This document shows, piece after piece, positions 43,210-53,552 of a stretch of 64,000 nt of DNA. Both the position numbers and the translations under genes were made by a program. The first letter of the stretch is position 1, and every line of letters starts with the position of its first letter. This stretch comes from Corythucha ciliata (lineage: Eukaryota; Arthropoda; Insecta; Hemiptera; Tingidae), in NCBI GenBank assembly GCA_038030265.1, contig CM075941.1, positions 44,826,164 to 44,890,163 of the forward strand, given 5' to 3'. The notes below the pieces were generated by a model, which was not told the origin of the DNA, ran no database searches, and was given only the letters and a program-made list of their open reading frames with translations.

Positions 43210-46030
43210 TGTTTCTTTGATGGAGCTTATAGTGTGAGAAAGAGCGAAAATTAAAGACTTCGTGTTTCTTTATTTAGTGATTAGGAAGCCGCATTAAGCT
43301 GCTTTAAAAAAAAGGGGGGGGGGGAGCTTCGAGAAAATACGCCGCACCCGGGCTTGAACTAGTGGTTGGGAGGGAGTGCCAAGAGGTTTTATGGTCGTTT
43401 TTCTGGTACATATTTAAACGGAATTCCTTCAACTCCTTCCTCAGACTTTTCTCGCTTATAAATTAAGAGAACGACTCCGTTACTCAACATTTTCAAAGGA
43501 AAATGTGCTCAAAGGGAGTGCCTCGTGCAGACTTACTGCATACTGTATTTTATACTGCACAATTAACTCGCCCTTTATACCCAAACGCCAATCGCATTTC
43601 CCGCACACAAGTTGCAGTATATACGCGCCTCTATAGCTTTTAATTGATACTCGCACACCAGCGTCCACCCCCTCCGGCACAACCCTCTAATAAATAAAGC
43701 AACAGCTTTTAAGTGAAAATCTCCCGAAAACATCGTAAAAGAAAGTCGTTGAATGTAGATGACGCGGTTCAAGTTTTCCACTCAAAAACCGACAAAACTT
43801 TCTTCTAACCCCCCCCCCCTTCCTATAAGGCTCATCTCAACGTCTCCCCTCTATATACAGCCAATTTCCCAAGGAAGAACTGTTTTTCCCGTTTGTTACT
43901 TTTGCGTGAAAAACTCCGACGATGTAGTTACAACTTTTAAAGCAATCCCATCCAAAGGCGAGGCGTAATAAAATAAAGGAGGGTTGTTGGGATGGTCGTA
44001 AGGTGGGAGGGGGAGGGGTTTGAGTACGTTTGTTTGTCTTTTATTTTTCCGCGGATGCATACTTTGAACTCGTGCGGGGGGGCATTGCCGCGGAAAAATG
44101 ATGAAAATCTTTTTTGTTTTGCTAGGGATTCATGATGACGCAATTCAATTTTCTTGAGTACAATAGTTTGTAGGGAAACGGCTCTTTCTATAAAAAAAAA
44201 TATATTTTTTTAGCTGCTCACTCACACTCTCTCTCTCTCACGCGTTGACAGGCAAGATTGAATAGCGACCGCCTTCTGTGCTGTAAAGGCGGAGGTGTCG
44301 AATAGATTTAGCGCTCGATCGAGTGACTGAAAGAAAATGGGTGTGAGTGACCGATTTTTTTCACCTTGTTAATATAAAATGCGCCCTATACATCAATTCC
44401 TTATAAACAAGCTGCTTTGACAGCGGGCCTATTGGTAGCAAAGAGGGAGGAAACTTGGTGTGCGATAGTAAATAATTGTTTAAATAATAGTAACAATAAA
44501 TACTTAATTGCCTAATTTGGTTTCCCTATTTAAGCGTAAAGGATCCAATAAATCCAAACGCTATTGCGCGTCCTAATCAGAATTATTAGGAAGCTGGAGA
44601 AGGACATTGGAGAGGGGTGACCTCAATTCCACATTGGAATTAATTATTAATTTGATCGACAACATTGCCTCCTTTAGGTGTTTCTGAGGATTTTGACGTT
44701 TGTAAATGTTCCCAATTTTTATCCTTAGCGACCTAGCGAATTTTGCGCTGTTACGCCCCTTCTTTCGCTTCGCTGTAGCGTCGATCTGATATTCCCGAAT
44801 TGACCTTCCTGTGATATCCCCCACGGCAACCCCCTCACCACACCAAGCTATCAGTCGAGGAAATTAAAAAGGAAACGAAGTTCGTTTTGGGTCGGTGGCA
44901 AAAGGCAAGGAACGGGGTGGTGGTTCGTGAGTTAAAATCCAGGAGCCCCCCCCCCGCTCCCCCTCCTCCGACAACAACACAGCAACGAACCCGAAAAAAC
45001 TGAGTTGTTAACGACTGACCGATCCAACTCACTCGGCTCAACGGGTTTTCGAACTCGCATACCTTCCCCTCCAGGGGGGGAGGGTGTTTCCTTCAATAAT
45101 TCAGTTTCCCTGGGAAATTAATTTCATAAACTTTTCGTTAGAGCGTTTAAAGTTCTCGATTTTAATAGGCTTAATGCGGAAAACAATAAAGCTCGAAAGG
45201 GGACACGTCTTGAAGACATGAAATGCGAAGGAAAATGGAAATACAAAGGAAAAGTTATTGAAGGGGCGGGGAGCAAAAAAATTAAGTTGTCGTAAACAGG
45301 AAATCTTTTCGCCGGTTCAGCTAACTTCCTTTTAAAATTAAATTCACTCCTCGGGCAAACTTTTGCCTTGATTTATTGAAGCTTTATTTTCAAGGCGTCT
45401 CTTGGCTAATTAGGCGAATTATACCTCGGGGGCACTACTGAACAAAGTCAATGGCACGCGGGCTTTTGCCGAGCCAGAAAATGTGGTTTGAGTAAAAGTG
45501 ATAGGCGACGGTATACATTTTAGGGGAATGGGAAGCTCGGAAAATTTGTCTCATTTTCTTTGCACTCCTCCCTCCACTTATTCATTACCTCTTAACAATT
45601 TTCACCCTAAATTTTAGTTAATCACCTCGGAGCATTATTTTATACTTACTCCCCCCCCCCACCATCACCACCACCACCCTGCCAGCACTCACAACGGTTC
45701 ATTAATTCTCCATAACGAGCTTGAAAAGGAACACGTGTCCTTTGGGAAAGGTGTGAAACTTTCAGAATCGATTTTTCGTGGTGGGACTCTCGTTCTGTGC
45801 GGCGACGAGGCCTTCACGTTTGATCGGCTCAAAGTGACACGCCCGCGCCGCGCGAGTTTCTCAGCCATGAAACGCTCCTTTTTGATCGTACAAACCGCGT
45901 ATCACATCACCCCACATTGACAGATCGTTCGATCAAAAACAGTCCTATAAACCGACAATTTTGCTTAATTGAAAATTGGTCCCTGCAACGAAAACGTCAT
46001 TTCTTTCGGGGTGGATTCTCTCTTTGCGTG
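43210..46030. other. Low-repeat island, no gene recognised
   Basis: G/C runs occur at about 43314, 43809, 44078 and 45650, and a CT run at about 44229. Around 45770-45880 the sequence is CpG-rich (GCGGCGACGAGGCC, CGCCCGCGCCGCGCGAG) with a 61-codon plus frame of no known family. It stands out against the AT-rich surroundings and might be a regulatory or exon remnant. Confidence 0.4.
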
Positions 46031-46033
46031 GAC

Positions 46034-46107
46034 TCCCAGCATAGCTCAGATGTTTAGAGCACTTGGCGCGAAACTAGGAGGTCGTGGGTTCGAATCTCAT
46101 TTGGGGA
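46034..46107 (+). tRNA. tRNA-like sequence, likely pseudogene or SINE head
   Basis: Box A-like TAGCTCAGATGTTTAGAGC and box B GGTTCGAATC are present at normal spacing. The D stem GCTC/GAGC, the anticodon stem CTTGG/CTAGG with loop CGCGAAA, and the T stem GTGGG/CTCAT can fold. The acceptor stem TCCCAGC/TTGGGGA pairs only partly, and the base before the would-be anticodon CGA is G instead of T. It is therefore probably not a working tRNA. It lies 50 bp upstream of the dispersed repeat at 46158, which could make the pair a SINE-like unit. Confidence 0.45.
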
Positions 46108-46157
46108 GCAATTTTTTCTCGGAACTCAAAACAAGTAAAGAATAGTAAGTATTTAAT

Positions 46158-46279
46158 TTAAAGATTAATTTCTTTATTTTCAGCCTCCCCACTCCCTCGA
46201 ATTCAGAGATGTGACTATGGTGGTGCCTGGTGAGGAGGGGGAGTAATCCCCTAATTGTCCGTAGAAAAGGGTCTTCTAA
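46158..46279 (+). repeat. Dispersed repeat, copy 2
   Basis: Near-identical to 40908-41025, including TTCTTTATTTTCAGCCTCCC. Here it follows a tRNA-like sequence; at 40.9 kb it does not. Confidence 0.8.
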
Positions 46280-46640
46280 AAGCAATTAATTCACTAATTG
46301 TAACGTCATTTCTTTCACCTTGACCTTAAATAATTATTGGGCCGAAACATACAACTCCTCCATATCTCAAATATATGGTCGTAAACAGCGTAGTTTAGTA
46401 GTTTGACCGCATAAAAATTTGTAGATCTCCAACTGGCAATTTTCGTCACAAAGCGACGGTGCGGATCGGTCACCTAGTTCACTCCTTCGTTGTCTCCATC
46501 AAAGGTTGTAGGTTGTAAGGGCCATCTCGACAAAATCACCACGTTTTCTATGTTTTGGAGCTCCGGACGCTCATTTCAACTTTTTCAATGGAATAATCAG
46601 TTTTCCAGGCCACTTTTAAACTTTATAGGAAAACATCGAC
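46280..46640. other. Non-array sequence, no gene recognised
   Basis: No open frame with protein-like features, no repeat period. GTAGGTTGTAAGG at about 46509 is the only internal near-repeat noticed. Confidence 0.4.
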
Positions 46641-46920
46641 TCCCCCCACTGATTGAAGGGAATTGATAGTTTCTACAGGTCGAAGTTGACAGGTTTGAAC
46701 GTAAAAATTGAGAGTTTTGAACCGTTTTGATTGGCGAAATTGGCATTTATAGAACGAACTTCACGGTCCCAAGGACTAAATTGACAGTTTCTCGAACGAA
46801 ATAGACAGTTTCAGGAACAACTGTCCATTTGATAGTTTCCAGAACGACATTGACAGCGTGGAAGGACAAAATTAACAGTTTTGCACGACGAAATTGACTG
46901 TTTCTACGAACATCCCTCAT
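46640..46920 (+). repeat. R5 minisatellite array (forward), short
   Basis: Units of AAATTGACAGTTTCTCGAACG, period about 21 bp. TTCTCGAACGAAATAGAC and GATAGTTTCCAGAACGAC match the order at 22270-22340, so the two arrays share a higher-order segment. Confidence 0.8.
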
Positions 46921-46977
46921 TAAAGGGCTGTAGAAGAAAAAGTACAGTGAATAATAACAATGTCAGATGTTTCTCTT

Positions 46978-47083
46978 TTCGCTAGTGCTACACTACTGTA
47001 GAAAACCAAGGAGATTTGATTGACTAGTTTTGAAATTTTTAAGGAAATCTGATGATTTTATACACCACTGTAGCACTAGCGAA
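46978..47083. mobile_element. Short hairpin MITE
   Basis: TTCGCTAGTGCTACA (46978-46992) and TGTAGCACTAGCGAA (47069-47083) are exact inverted repeats. The interior arms also pair imperfectly (AGAAAACC-AAGGAGATTT with AAATCTGATGATTTTAT). The 106-bp unit would fold into one hairpin. It sits between R5 and R3. Confidence 0.65.
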
Positions 47084-47094
47084 TCAAAGAAAAT

Positions 47095-47350
47095 GACTTT
47101 GAGGCTAAAATAGAGAAAATATTACGCTAACGCTAAACTGTGCCTAATAGCCGCTGAAATTGAGAAGGCGCGCTGATGTGTTAATCTTGGGGAAATACGG
47201 GGCAAAAAGGTTTTTTAAAAAACGCTAATTCACTGCTAAAAATTAAGAAATATGCTAATTCCGAGCCATAATTTAGAAAAAGCTCTATTCCGCGGCTATA
47301 AAATTGGGGGGAAATGTAGCATGAAGACTCAGCTAATATTGAGAAAACGC
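47095..47350 (+). repeat. R3 array (forward), short
   Basis: Diverged forward R3 units (GAGGCTAAAATAGAGAAAAT, CGCTAATTCACTGCTAAAAA, GAAAAAGCTC). Orientation is opposite to the R3 block at 49.4 kb. Confidence 0.65.
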
Positions 47351-47397
47351 CAACACTTGGTTTCTCGTGGCAACTTCCGGCAACTTCCGAATGCTTC

Positions 47398-47615
47398 CAG
47401 GGTAGCCAGACGTCCTACTTTTCCCGGACATGTCCTACTCTTTAGAGCCCCCGGGCTCATTTTTCAGGTGTCCGGGGGGAGAGGTAAGAAAATTCCTTGT
47501 TTCAGTCCAACTTTTCCGTCCCAACTTGTAATTTCTGCTTGGTTTAACCCCCACAGTAATTGAAGAAATTGCACGTCCCAGGTCACTTCCCGGACGTCCT
47601 GCCAGGTTCATCCTG
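47398..47615. mobile_element. Putative hAT-like element, CAGGGTAGCCAGACGTCC ends
   Basis: Starts CAGGGTAGCCAGACGTCC and has CCCGGACATGTCC, GTGTCCGGGGGG and near the end CCCGGACGTCCTGCCAGG then TTCATCCTG. The end pair is CAGG-GACGTCC against GGACGTCC-CCTG with extra bases in the right end. CGGAC words recur in both orientations. No target duplication was found, so the limits are uncertain. Confidence 0.45.
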
Positions 47616-47771
47616 GCAATATCCCCCCGCCTTCCACCAACCCAAGGTCATCAAGTCAGGGTGGGAAGAAGGTACACATATCTGGTTTGGCTCGTTAAAA
47701 AAACAAAAATTTCGTCTCTAACAAGCGTATCACGGATTTGGCACCTTCATAACAAAATTTCACAGACTAGA

Positions 47772-48260
47772 CATTTACGCGAATTGCCGCGTCAAGGGCA
47801 TAAAATATGCGAAAAAACTTCACCAAAAGCAATCTCGAGCAGACTCGTCGGTTTCACAAAGAAATTGTCAATTTCATAACGAAATTGTCTGTTTTATGAG
47901 AAAACTTTCAATTTTATAAGACATCTTAAGCTTATAAGCATAATGGTTGATTTTATGAGGACATTTTCAGTCTAAAAAGTGTCAATTTGATGAGTAAATC
48001 TTCAGTTTAATAAGAAAATAGTCAATTTTATGAAGAAAATGACATATTGTACGAGGAATCGTCAATACGATGAGAAAATTGCCCTTTTTGAATGAATTTC
48101 CAATTTTTTGAAGAAATGTTCTACAGAAAATCGTAAATTTTCTAGGAACCGTTAATTTTAGGACGAAATTGTCAATTTCACGAGGAGATTGCAACTTATC
48201 CACAATAGTTTTATATTTGGTCCTAGGAATTTATTAATTTTGCCCCATGACTCGAAGGGC
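47772..48260 (+). repeat. R1 composite core, copy C (5' truncated)
   Basis: Enters the composite unit at TTTACGCGAATTGCCGCGTC and follows copies A and B through CATCTTAAGCTTATAAGCA, TGACATATTGTACGAGGAAT, TTTTCTAGGAACCGTTAATT, ACTTATCCACAATAG and GACTCGAAGGGCGATTGCCC. The upstream half and the G-rich element are missing. Confidence 0.75.
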
Positions 48261-49390
48261 GATTGCCCTGATCGTTTTGAAATTATCAATTTTATGACGA
48301 AATTGTCAATTTTATGGGGAAATTGTCAATTTTATGACGAAATTGTCAATTATATGACGAAATTGTTAATTTTATGACGAAATTGTCAATGTTATGAGGG
48401 AATGGTCAATTTTATGACGAAATTGTCAATTTTATGAGAAAATTGTCAATTTTATGAGAAAATAGTCAATTTTATGAGAAAATTGTTAATTTTATAAGAA
48501 TATTTTCAATTTTAAGACGAAATTGTCACTCGTACGAGGAAATTACCAATTTCACGAGGAAATGATAAATCTTATATAAGGAATTTCAATTTTAAGAGGG
48601 AATCGTCAATTTTAAGAAGAAATTGTCTATTTTATGCGGAAATTGACAATTTTATAAGAAAATTATCTGTTTTATGAGGAAATTGTCTATTTTATGAGGA
48701 ATTTGTGAATTTTATAAGGAAGTCTTGAATTTTATGAGCAAATTGTATGTTTATGAGGAAATTGTCAATTTTATGTGAAAATTGTGTACTTTGTTAGGAA
48801 ATTGTCAATTTTATAAGGAAATCGTGAATTTACAGGGAAATTGTATGTTTTATGAGGAAATTGTCAATTTTATAAGAAAATTGTCAATTTTATGGGAAAA
48901 TTGTCAATTTTATGAGGGAGTTGTCAGTTTTATGAGAAAATTGTCAATTTTATAGGGAAATCGTGAATTTTACGAGAAAATTGTACGTTTAATGAGGACA
49001 TTGTCAATTTTATGAGAAAATTGCCAATTCTATGAGAAAATAAACCATGTTATGTGGAAATCGCATATTCTACGAGAAGATTGTCAATTTATAAGGAAAT
49101 CATGAATTATACGAGGAAATTGTATGTTTCGTGAGGAAATTGCCAATTTTGTGAGGAAATCATCGATTTTGTGAGGAAATCATCGATTTTGTGAGGAAAT
49201 TGTCTATTTTCCGTGAAAACTGTCGATTTTATGGGGGAAATTGTCAATTTTATGAGAAAATTGTCAATCTTATAAGGAAATTGTCGATGTCGATTTTATA
49301 AGAAAATCACGAATTTTACGAGGAAAATTGTTCGTTGCATGAGGAAATCTTCAATTTTATGAGGAAATTGTCGATTTCGAGCCTGCCCCA
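48260..49390 (+). repeat. R1 minisatellite array (C), longest R1 block
   Basis: About 55 units of GAGGAAATTGTCAATTTTAT or GACGAAATTGTCAATTTTAT, period 20 bp, more regular than A or B. Units with GACGAAATTG at 48290-48430 resemble the R5 unit start, supporting a link between R1 and R5. Several local duplications occur, for example TCATCGATTTTGTGAGGAAA twice at 49160-49200. Confidence 0.9.
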
Positions 49391-49439
49391 TATTTTCAGA
49401 ATGAATAAGGAATATAATTTTTATGTTGCCCTATACCAT

Positions 49440-50420
49440 GGCTTTGCCCTGATTTTAGCAACGAAGTTGCCTCCAGAAACCGAGAATTTGCGTTTTCTCA
49501 TTATTTTAGCTTCGTATTACCTTTTTTTTCACAGTTTTAGACATGGATTAGCGATTTTTATCAATTTTATACGTGAATTCGTGTTTTTGTTGTTGTTTTT
49601 TCTTAAATTCTAGCCACGCATTTAGCCCTTACTCAGAATTTTACCGCGAATTACTTCTTCTTCTCCATTTTAGCCCAGTATCGGCTCTTTTTCACAAATT
49701 TGTCCATTAATCAGCAATATTTCTTGATTTTAGCCACAAATTACAGCGTTTTTCTCCATATTTAGACGCGAGAGTTGGCGTTTTTCCCCAAAATTCAGCA
49801 GCACAAATTACCGATTTTTCCCTCTTTCAACAAAAATGAGCTCTTTTTCACGATTTTAGCCAACAATTATCGCGTTGATCTCAATTTCAGCCGTGAATCA
49901 GAGTTTGTTCTCAATTTCAACCGTGTATTAGCGTTTTTCTCAATATTAGTTGCAAATTAGAGATTTTTCGCAATTATAACCGTGAATTAGCGCTGTTTTT
50001 TCTTAAATACAGCCACGAGGTCCACGACTCCAAAAATCACGAATTGGCGTTTTTCCATTTTAACCGCGAATTAGTTCTTGTCCTTCATTTTAGCCGCGAA
50101 TTAGATCTTGTTCTTCATTTTAGGCGCGAATCTGCTCTTTTTCTCAAATTTGTCCGCGAATTAAAGTTATTTCTCAAATTTGTCAGGAAATTAGACGTTT
50201 AGCCCAGAATATGTTCTCGCGATTTTTCTCCTTTCAGCCAAAAAAATAGAAATGAGCGCTTTACCTCGTCTTTTAGTCACGAATGAGCATTTGATCCCAA
50301 GTTTTGACATGAATTATTAGCACTTTTGTTTTTTTCTTTGTAGCCACAAAGTTGACTCCGGAAACCTCGAATTAGCGTTCTTATCCAAATTTTTACATTT
50401 TGCAATTTGACTGGATTAAT
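49440..50420 (-). repeat. R3 array (reverse)
   Basis: About 30 reverse R3 units (TTTTTCTCAATATTAGTTGC, TTTTAGCCGCGAATTAG). It follows R1 copy C directly. CAACGAAGTTGCCTCCAGAAACC (about 49459) and CACAAAGTTGACTCCGGAAACC (50346) recur, suggesting a higher-order unit of about 890 bp. Confidence 0.85.
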
Positions 50421-50429
50421 ATTTTGCCA

Positions 50430-51793
50430 ATTTGGACAGTAAGACGCGCGTATTGCCTATTGTTCCCGCCTCGCCCCTCATATTTTGTGGGCCCTTGAGC
50501 TTAACTTCGAGACAATTCGCCTTTTCTTTAAATTCTCTCACTGAGACTATTTCTCTCCTTCCAAAATCTTATTACCGCCCGTGTCAAGAACTAACCGCAC
50601 GTCGTCCATCTTGAAATCACCTTCATCTTCATCCATCTTTAGAGAGCGAGCAAGAGTGAGAAAGAACGTTCTTATCACCACGAGCGGGAATAAAAGGAAA
50701 TAACTAGAGTTAAGTTGGCACCAAGAGGGACACCCCATCCACTCCTAATCTTTCCATTCGTGGTATGTGGATGGGACTGGTGGAAAAAAAAAAAATCTCG
50801 AATGAAATGCAAATTTTTCTCGATAATATTATCTACCACAAATACAGTCAGGAGGAATGAAAACATGAATAATAAATTTTAAAAATCTAAACGTAACGTG
50901 CCTCGCTACACTATCAAAACAAAACCTTCGATAAAAAAAAATAATAAAAAAAAAAAAATCGACTTCCCTTATCAGGGTCCCACTCCTGCTCCTTTTCCTC
51001 ATCACTACAGCCATAAGTGAAAAAAAAGGAAGAAAAGTTGTTTTAAGGGTATCTCCAGGGATGATTGTGAGGTAGTGAGTGGAAGGGTGGGGGCAAGAGA
51101 GAAAATAAAGTTGTAGGAAAAAAGGTTTGGGCGCTCGGACTAAGGGTGGTTCGGGGAAAGAAAACCAAACTTTACTTCTCTAGCCACACTTTTTTCTCTC
51201 ACTAATGGTCTTTTAATGAAACTGTTTTTTTTTTCTACTCTTACCCTTAACCCCACCCCCTCTCACTGCCACCACCGTACTATTTTCCTTCTTTATCAGA
51301 TTAATTTCCATCGATTGGTTTGGTAGAATTGGACGGACCGGGGAATGGCAACCGGTGCTAACTGTTTATCTTGTGAGTTTAGGTCGTTTCCCTTTCGGAA
51401 GGTTTTTTTTTTTTTTTGAGCGATCGAGAAAAATCCTTTTTTGCACCCCTCCTAAAATCGTTTTGCATATGATAATCACGACAGATTTCCCTTGGGAGAT
51501 TAATATATACCCGTGAGAACAATAAACTTAAATCAGGTTGAGTTGAAAGAGGCGACCCGGGGGGTTGTCGCGGAGAGACAGGTCGCGGGAGCGGGGAGAT
51601 TGAATCTTCCACCCGACTCTTGTCTATTTGTATGCGTACCGTCTCGAGGAAATTAAAATTCTTTGACATAAAAAAAGTATACACAGCGGAAAATAAAGAA
51701 TACCTACTGTCTGTAATAAATAAAGCTGGGAGTTTGCTCAGGATAGGGAAAACTAAATAATAAGCATCGTATCAAGAGGATCCTCAAGAGCCG
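50430..51793. other. Low-repeat island, no gene recognised
   Basis: T/A runs near 50789, 50930-50960, 51226 and 51404. Short overlapping frames on the minus strand are low complexity. ACCACCGTACT-containing CT-rich tracts lie near 51260. Confidence 0.4.
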
Positions 51794-52096
51794 TTGTTTT
51801 ATTACCCGTCGTCGTGGAGTTTTCGTACCAGAAGGGAGAGGCTTAAATCCTATAAGCCGCTTAATGAGGTTCTCTTTTCATTAAGAAAGAGGCTTAGCGA
51901 AAGGAAAAGTGAAAATGTTTCCCAGGAAAACGTTGCTCCCTGGGAGGTAGAAATCGGCACAGCTTTTTCACCACGGCAGGGGGCTAAATCGCCAAACAAG
52001 GAAAAAAGGTTGATTGATAGTGATGAAGCTGCGCAATCTACCCGAATAATTAATCAATTGTTCGTTAAGACCGCGGAAGTTACATCGGAAATATAA
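51794..52096 (+). CDS. Unrecognised 100-codon open frame, possible exon
   Basis: Opens at a TTG and ends with TAA. From about 51830 the translation is of mixed, protein-like composition: RRERLKSYKPLNEVLFSLRK, then RLSERKSENVSQENVAPWEV, SPNKEKRLIDSDEAAQ, TRIINQLFVKTAEVTSEI. It is charged, with no membrane segment, cysteine motif or known domain. A CTCAAGAG-to-CGTACCAG/AAG stretch upstream could be a 3' splice site, so it may be a last exon. It lies just upstream of a LINE fragment and could belong to an unknown transposon. No function is assigned. Confidence 0.25.
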   Translation: MFYYPSSWSFRTRRERLKSYKPLNEVLFSLRKRLSERKSENVSQENVAPWEVEIGTAFSPRQGAKSPNKEKRLIDSDEAAQSTRIINQLFVKTAEVTSEI

Positions 52097-52214
52097 AATC
52101 TTGCTTTCCACATCTGTTGTTAGTGTAGTCGACGAGCCTTCGCTCAGAGCGTCCCTTCTTCTTGGCGACGCGCAACGGCTTTGCCTTTGGGATGAGCCGT
52201 CGAACGGAAGTGAC

Positions 52215-52300
52215 AGTATTTCACCAGAAACTGATAATTTGCCCTGGAAACTGTCAATTTTGTCTTTTGAATCAGCATTTTTTGTCTCAAAACATTTAAA
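52215..52300 (-). repeat. R5-like units, reverse orientation
   Basis: CCAGAAACTGATAATTTGCC and GGAAACTGTCAATTTTGTC, two to three units of about 21 bp in the reverse R5 sense. Followed by a C12 run at about 52336. Confidence 0.5.
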
Positions 52301-52419
52301 TTCAACCCACTAACAGAGTGGAAACTTACATTTACCCCCCCCCCCCCCAAATTAATCCACTTTTTGAGTCGCGCACTGGGTCGTGTTCAGTAGGAAAAAT
52401 TTAAAACAAAACAATCTCC

Positions 52420-53165
52420 GCTGAGATGCTACCGATGTCAAGGATTCGACCACGCAGCTACGAATTGCAATCGCTTCGAAAAGTGCTTCGCAAGTGAGCA
52501 ATCACAATCCACGCAAATGTCCGATAGATTTCCAAACTCATCTCTCACGAAGTGTGCAAACTGCAGCTCCAGCCACGGAGCCTTAGACAAAAACTGTCCA
52601 TTTTACGTGGCGTAAACAAGTGCGTTCGTTTTTTCCCCATTTCCACTAATCCAGACAGGCAACAGCCACCTGCACTCAATGAAAGACAGTACATTTTCTG
52701 GTGCTTCGTTTACCCAACAATTAAATGTACGTGAAGCGAATTGGTCCTCCTTTGCGACCCATTTGTTTAACAACGTAAGTCCCCACCCTGAAATAGCCTC
52801 CCCGTCAGATGTTGACTTAGTAATTCAAGAAAGTTTCAATCTCATCTTACAATCAATGGACCTAGCAATACCTCGACGCAGCTCGGTGACTAACAAATCA
52901 CTTCCTCCCCACGTTCTTCTCGTAATAAAATTAAAAAAATGTAACAAAAATTGCGCATTCCTATTTTCAAAAAAGCTGTTAGCATACTGCAAAAAATCAT
53001 AAGCAAAATGATTAGTAATCACAAAAATTCGGAATGGTCTTCTTTCTTGCAAAAATCCAGCTCTCGCCCGTAGCATTCTGGAGAGTTACAAAATATTTTA
53101 AAAACACAAGGTCAGTCCCAATGATTCCGACTATAGCCGATGGCTCCGACCAGCACTTCTGTCTG
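52420..53165 (+). pseudogene. Jockey-like LINE fragment: ORF1 zinc knuckles joined to ORF2 linker
   Basis: First part (52424-52613): CYRCQGFDHAATNC, then an altered second knuckle (EKCFASEQSQSTQM) and CANCSSSHGALDKNCP, the C-terminal knuckles of a LINE ORF1 protein, closed by TAA at 52613. Second part: REANWSSFATHLFNN, SDVDLVIQESFNLILQSMD, AIPRRSSVTNKSLPPHVL, and in another frame SNHKNSEWSSFLQKSSS and FWRVTKYFKNTRSVP. This is the stretch just before the reverse transcriptase in Jockey-like ORF2. The endonuclease between the two is missing, so there is an internal deletion plus frameshifts. Confidence 0.8.
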
Positions 53166-53240
53166 CGGCAGTGGCATAAGTAAGAATTTGTCCTGGGGGG
53201 GGGGGGGATCAGATTTAAATCTCGTACTGGTGAGGGGAGG
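53164..53240 (+). mobile_element. GCAGTGGCATAAG-type element with G run
   Basis: CAGTGGCATAAGTAAGAATT, then TCCTGG with about twelve G. It cuts off the LINE fragment. Family as at 1095 by its CAGTGGC start and G tract; the other end is not found. Confidence 0.4.
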
Positions 53241-53339
53241 AGGGTAATTTCACATTTTAGTCATCATTCCACCCAGCCAGCCAGCACACTTTTGAATCTG
53301 GACATCTTGCTGGGCCTCATCATAGCCTCAATCTCTCAG

Positions 53340-53552
53340 TTAAGGGCAATTTTTGGACTCTACGCGCAAATGAGCACTTTTCTCAATTTTGGCCGAGTGT
53401 ATCGTTCTTCTCTATTTCAGCCGCAGATTAGCGGTTTTGTCCCACCCCCTCCGATAGCCATGAATTTGCGCATTTTCTCAACTTTAGCAGCAAACTATCG
53501 TTTTTTATCCCGTGAGCGATGTTTCTTAATTATCCACGACTTTTGGCGTTTT
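53340..53552 (-). repeat. R3 array (reverse) leading into duplication copy 2
   Basis: Reverse R3 units (CAATTTTGGCCGAGTG, TTTCTCAACTTTAGCAGC). This part does not align specifically with the sequence before copy 1, which instead has the dispersed 118-bp repeat. Confidence 0.7.

Noticed and set aside
45735..45920. CpG-rich 61-codon frame as an exon or promoter island
   Set aside because: Only a local rise in CpG with no recognised motif or domain. It is mentioned in the island entry but not called as a gene.
46034..46107. A functional tRNA gene
   Set aside because: The acceptor stem pairs poorly and the base before the anticodon is not T. It is kept only as tRNA-like.
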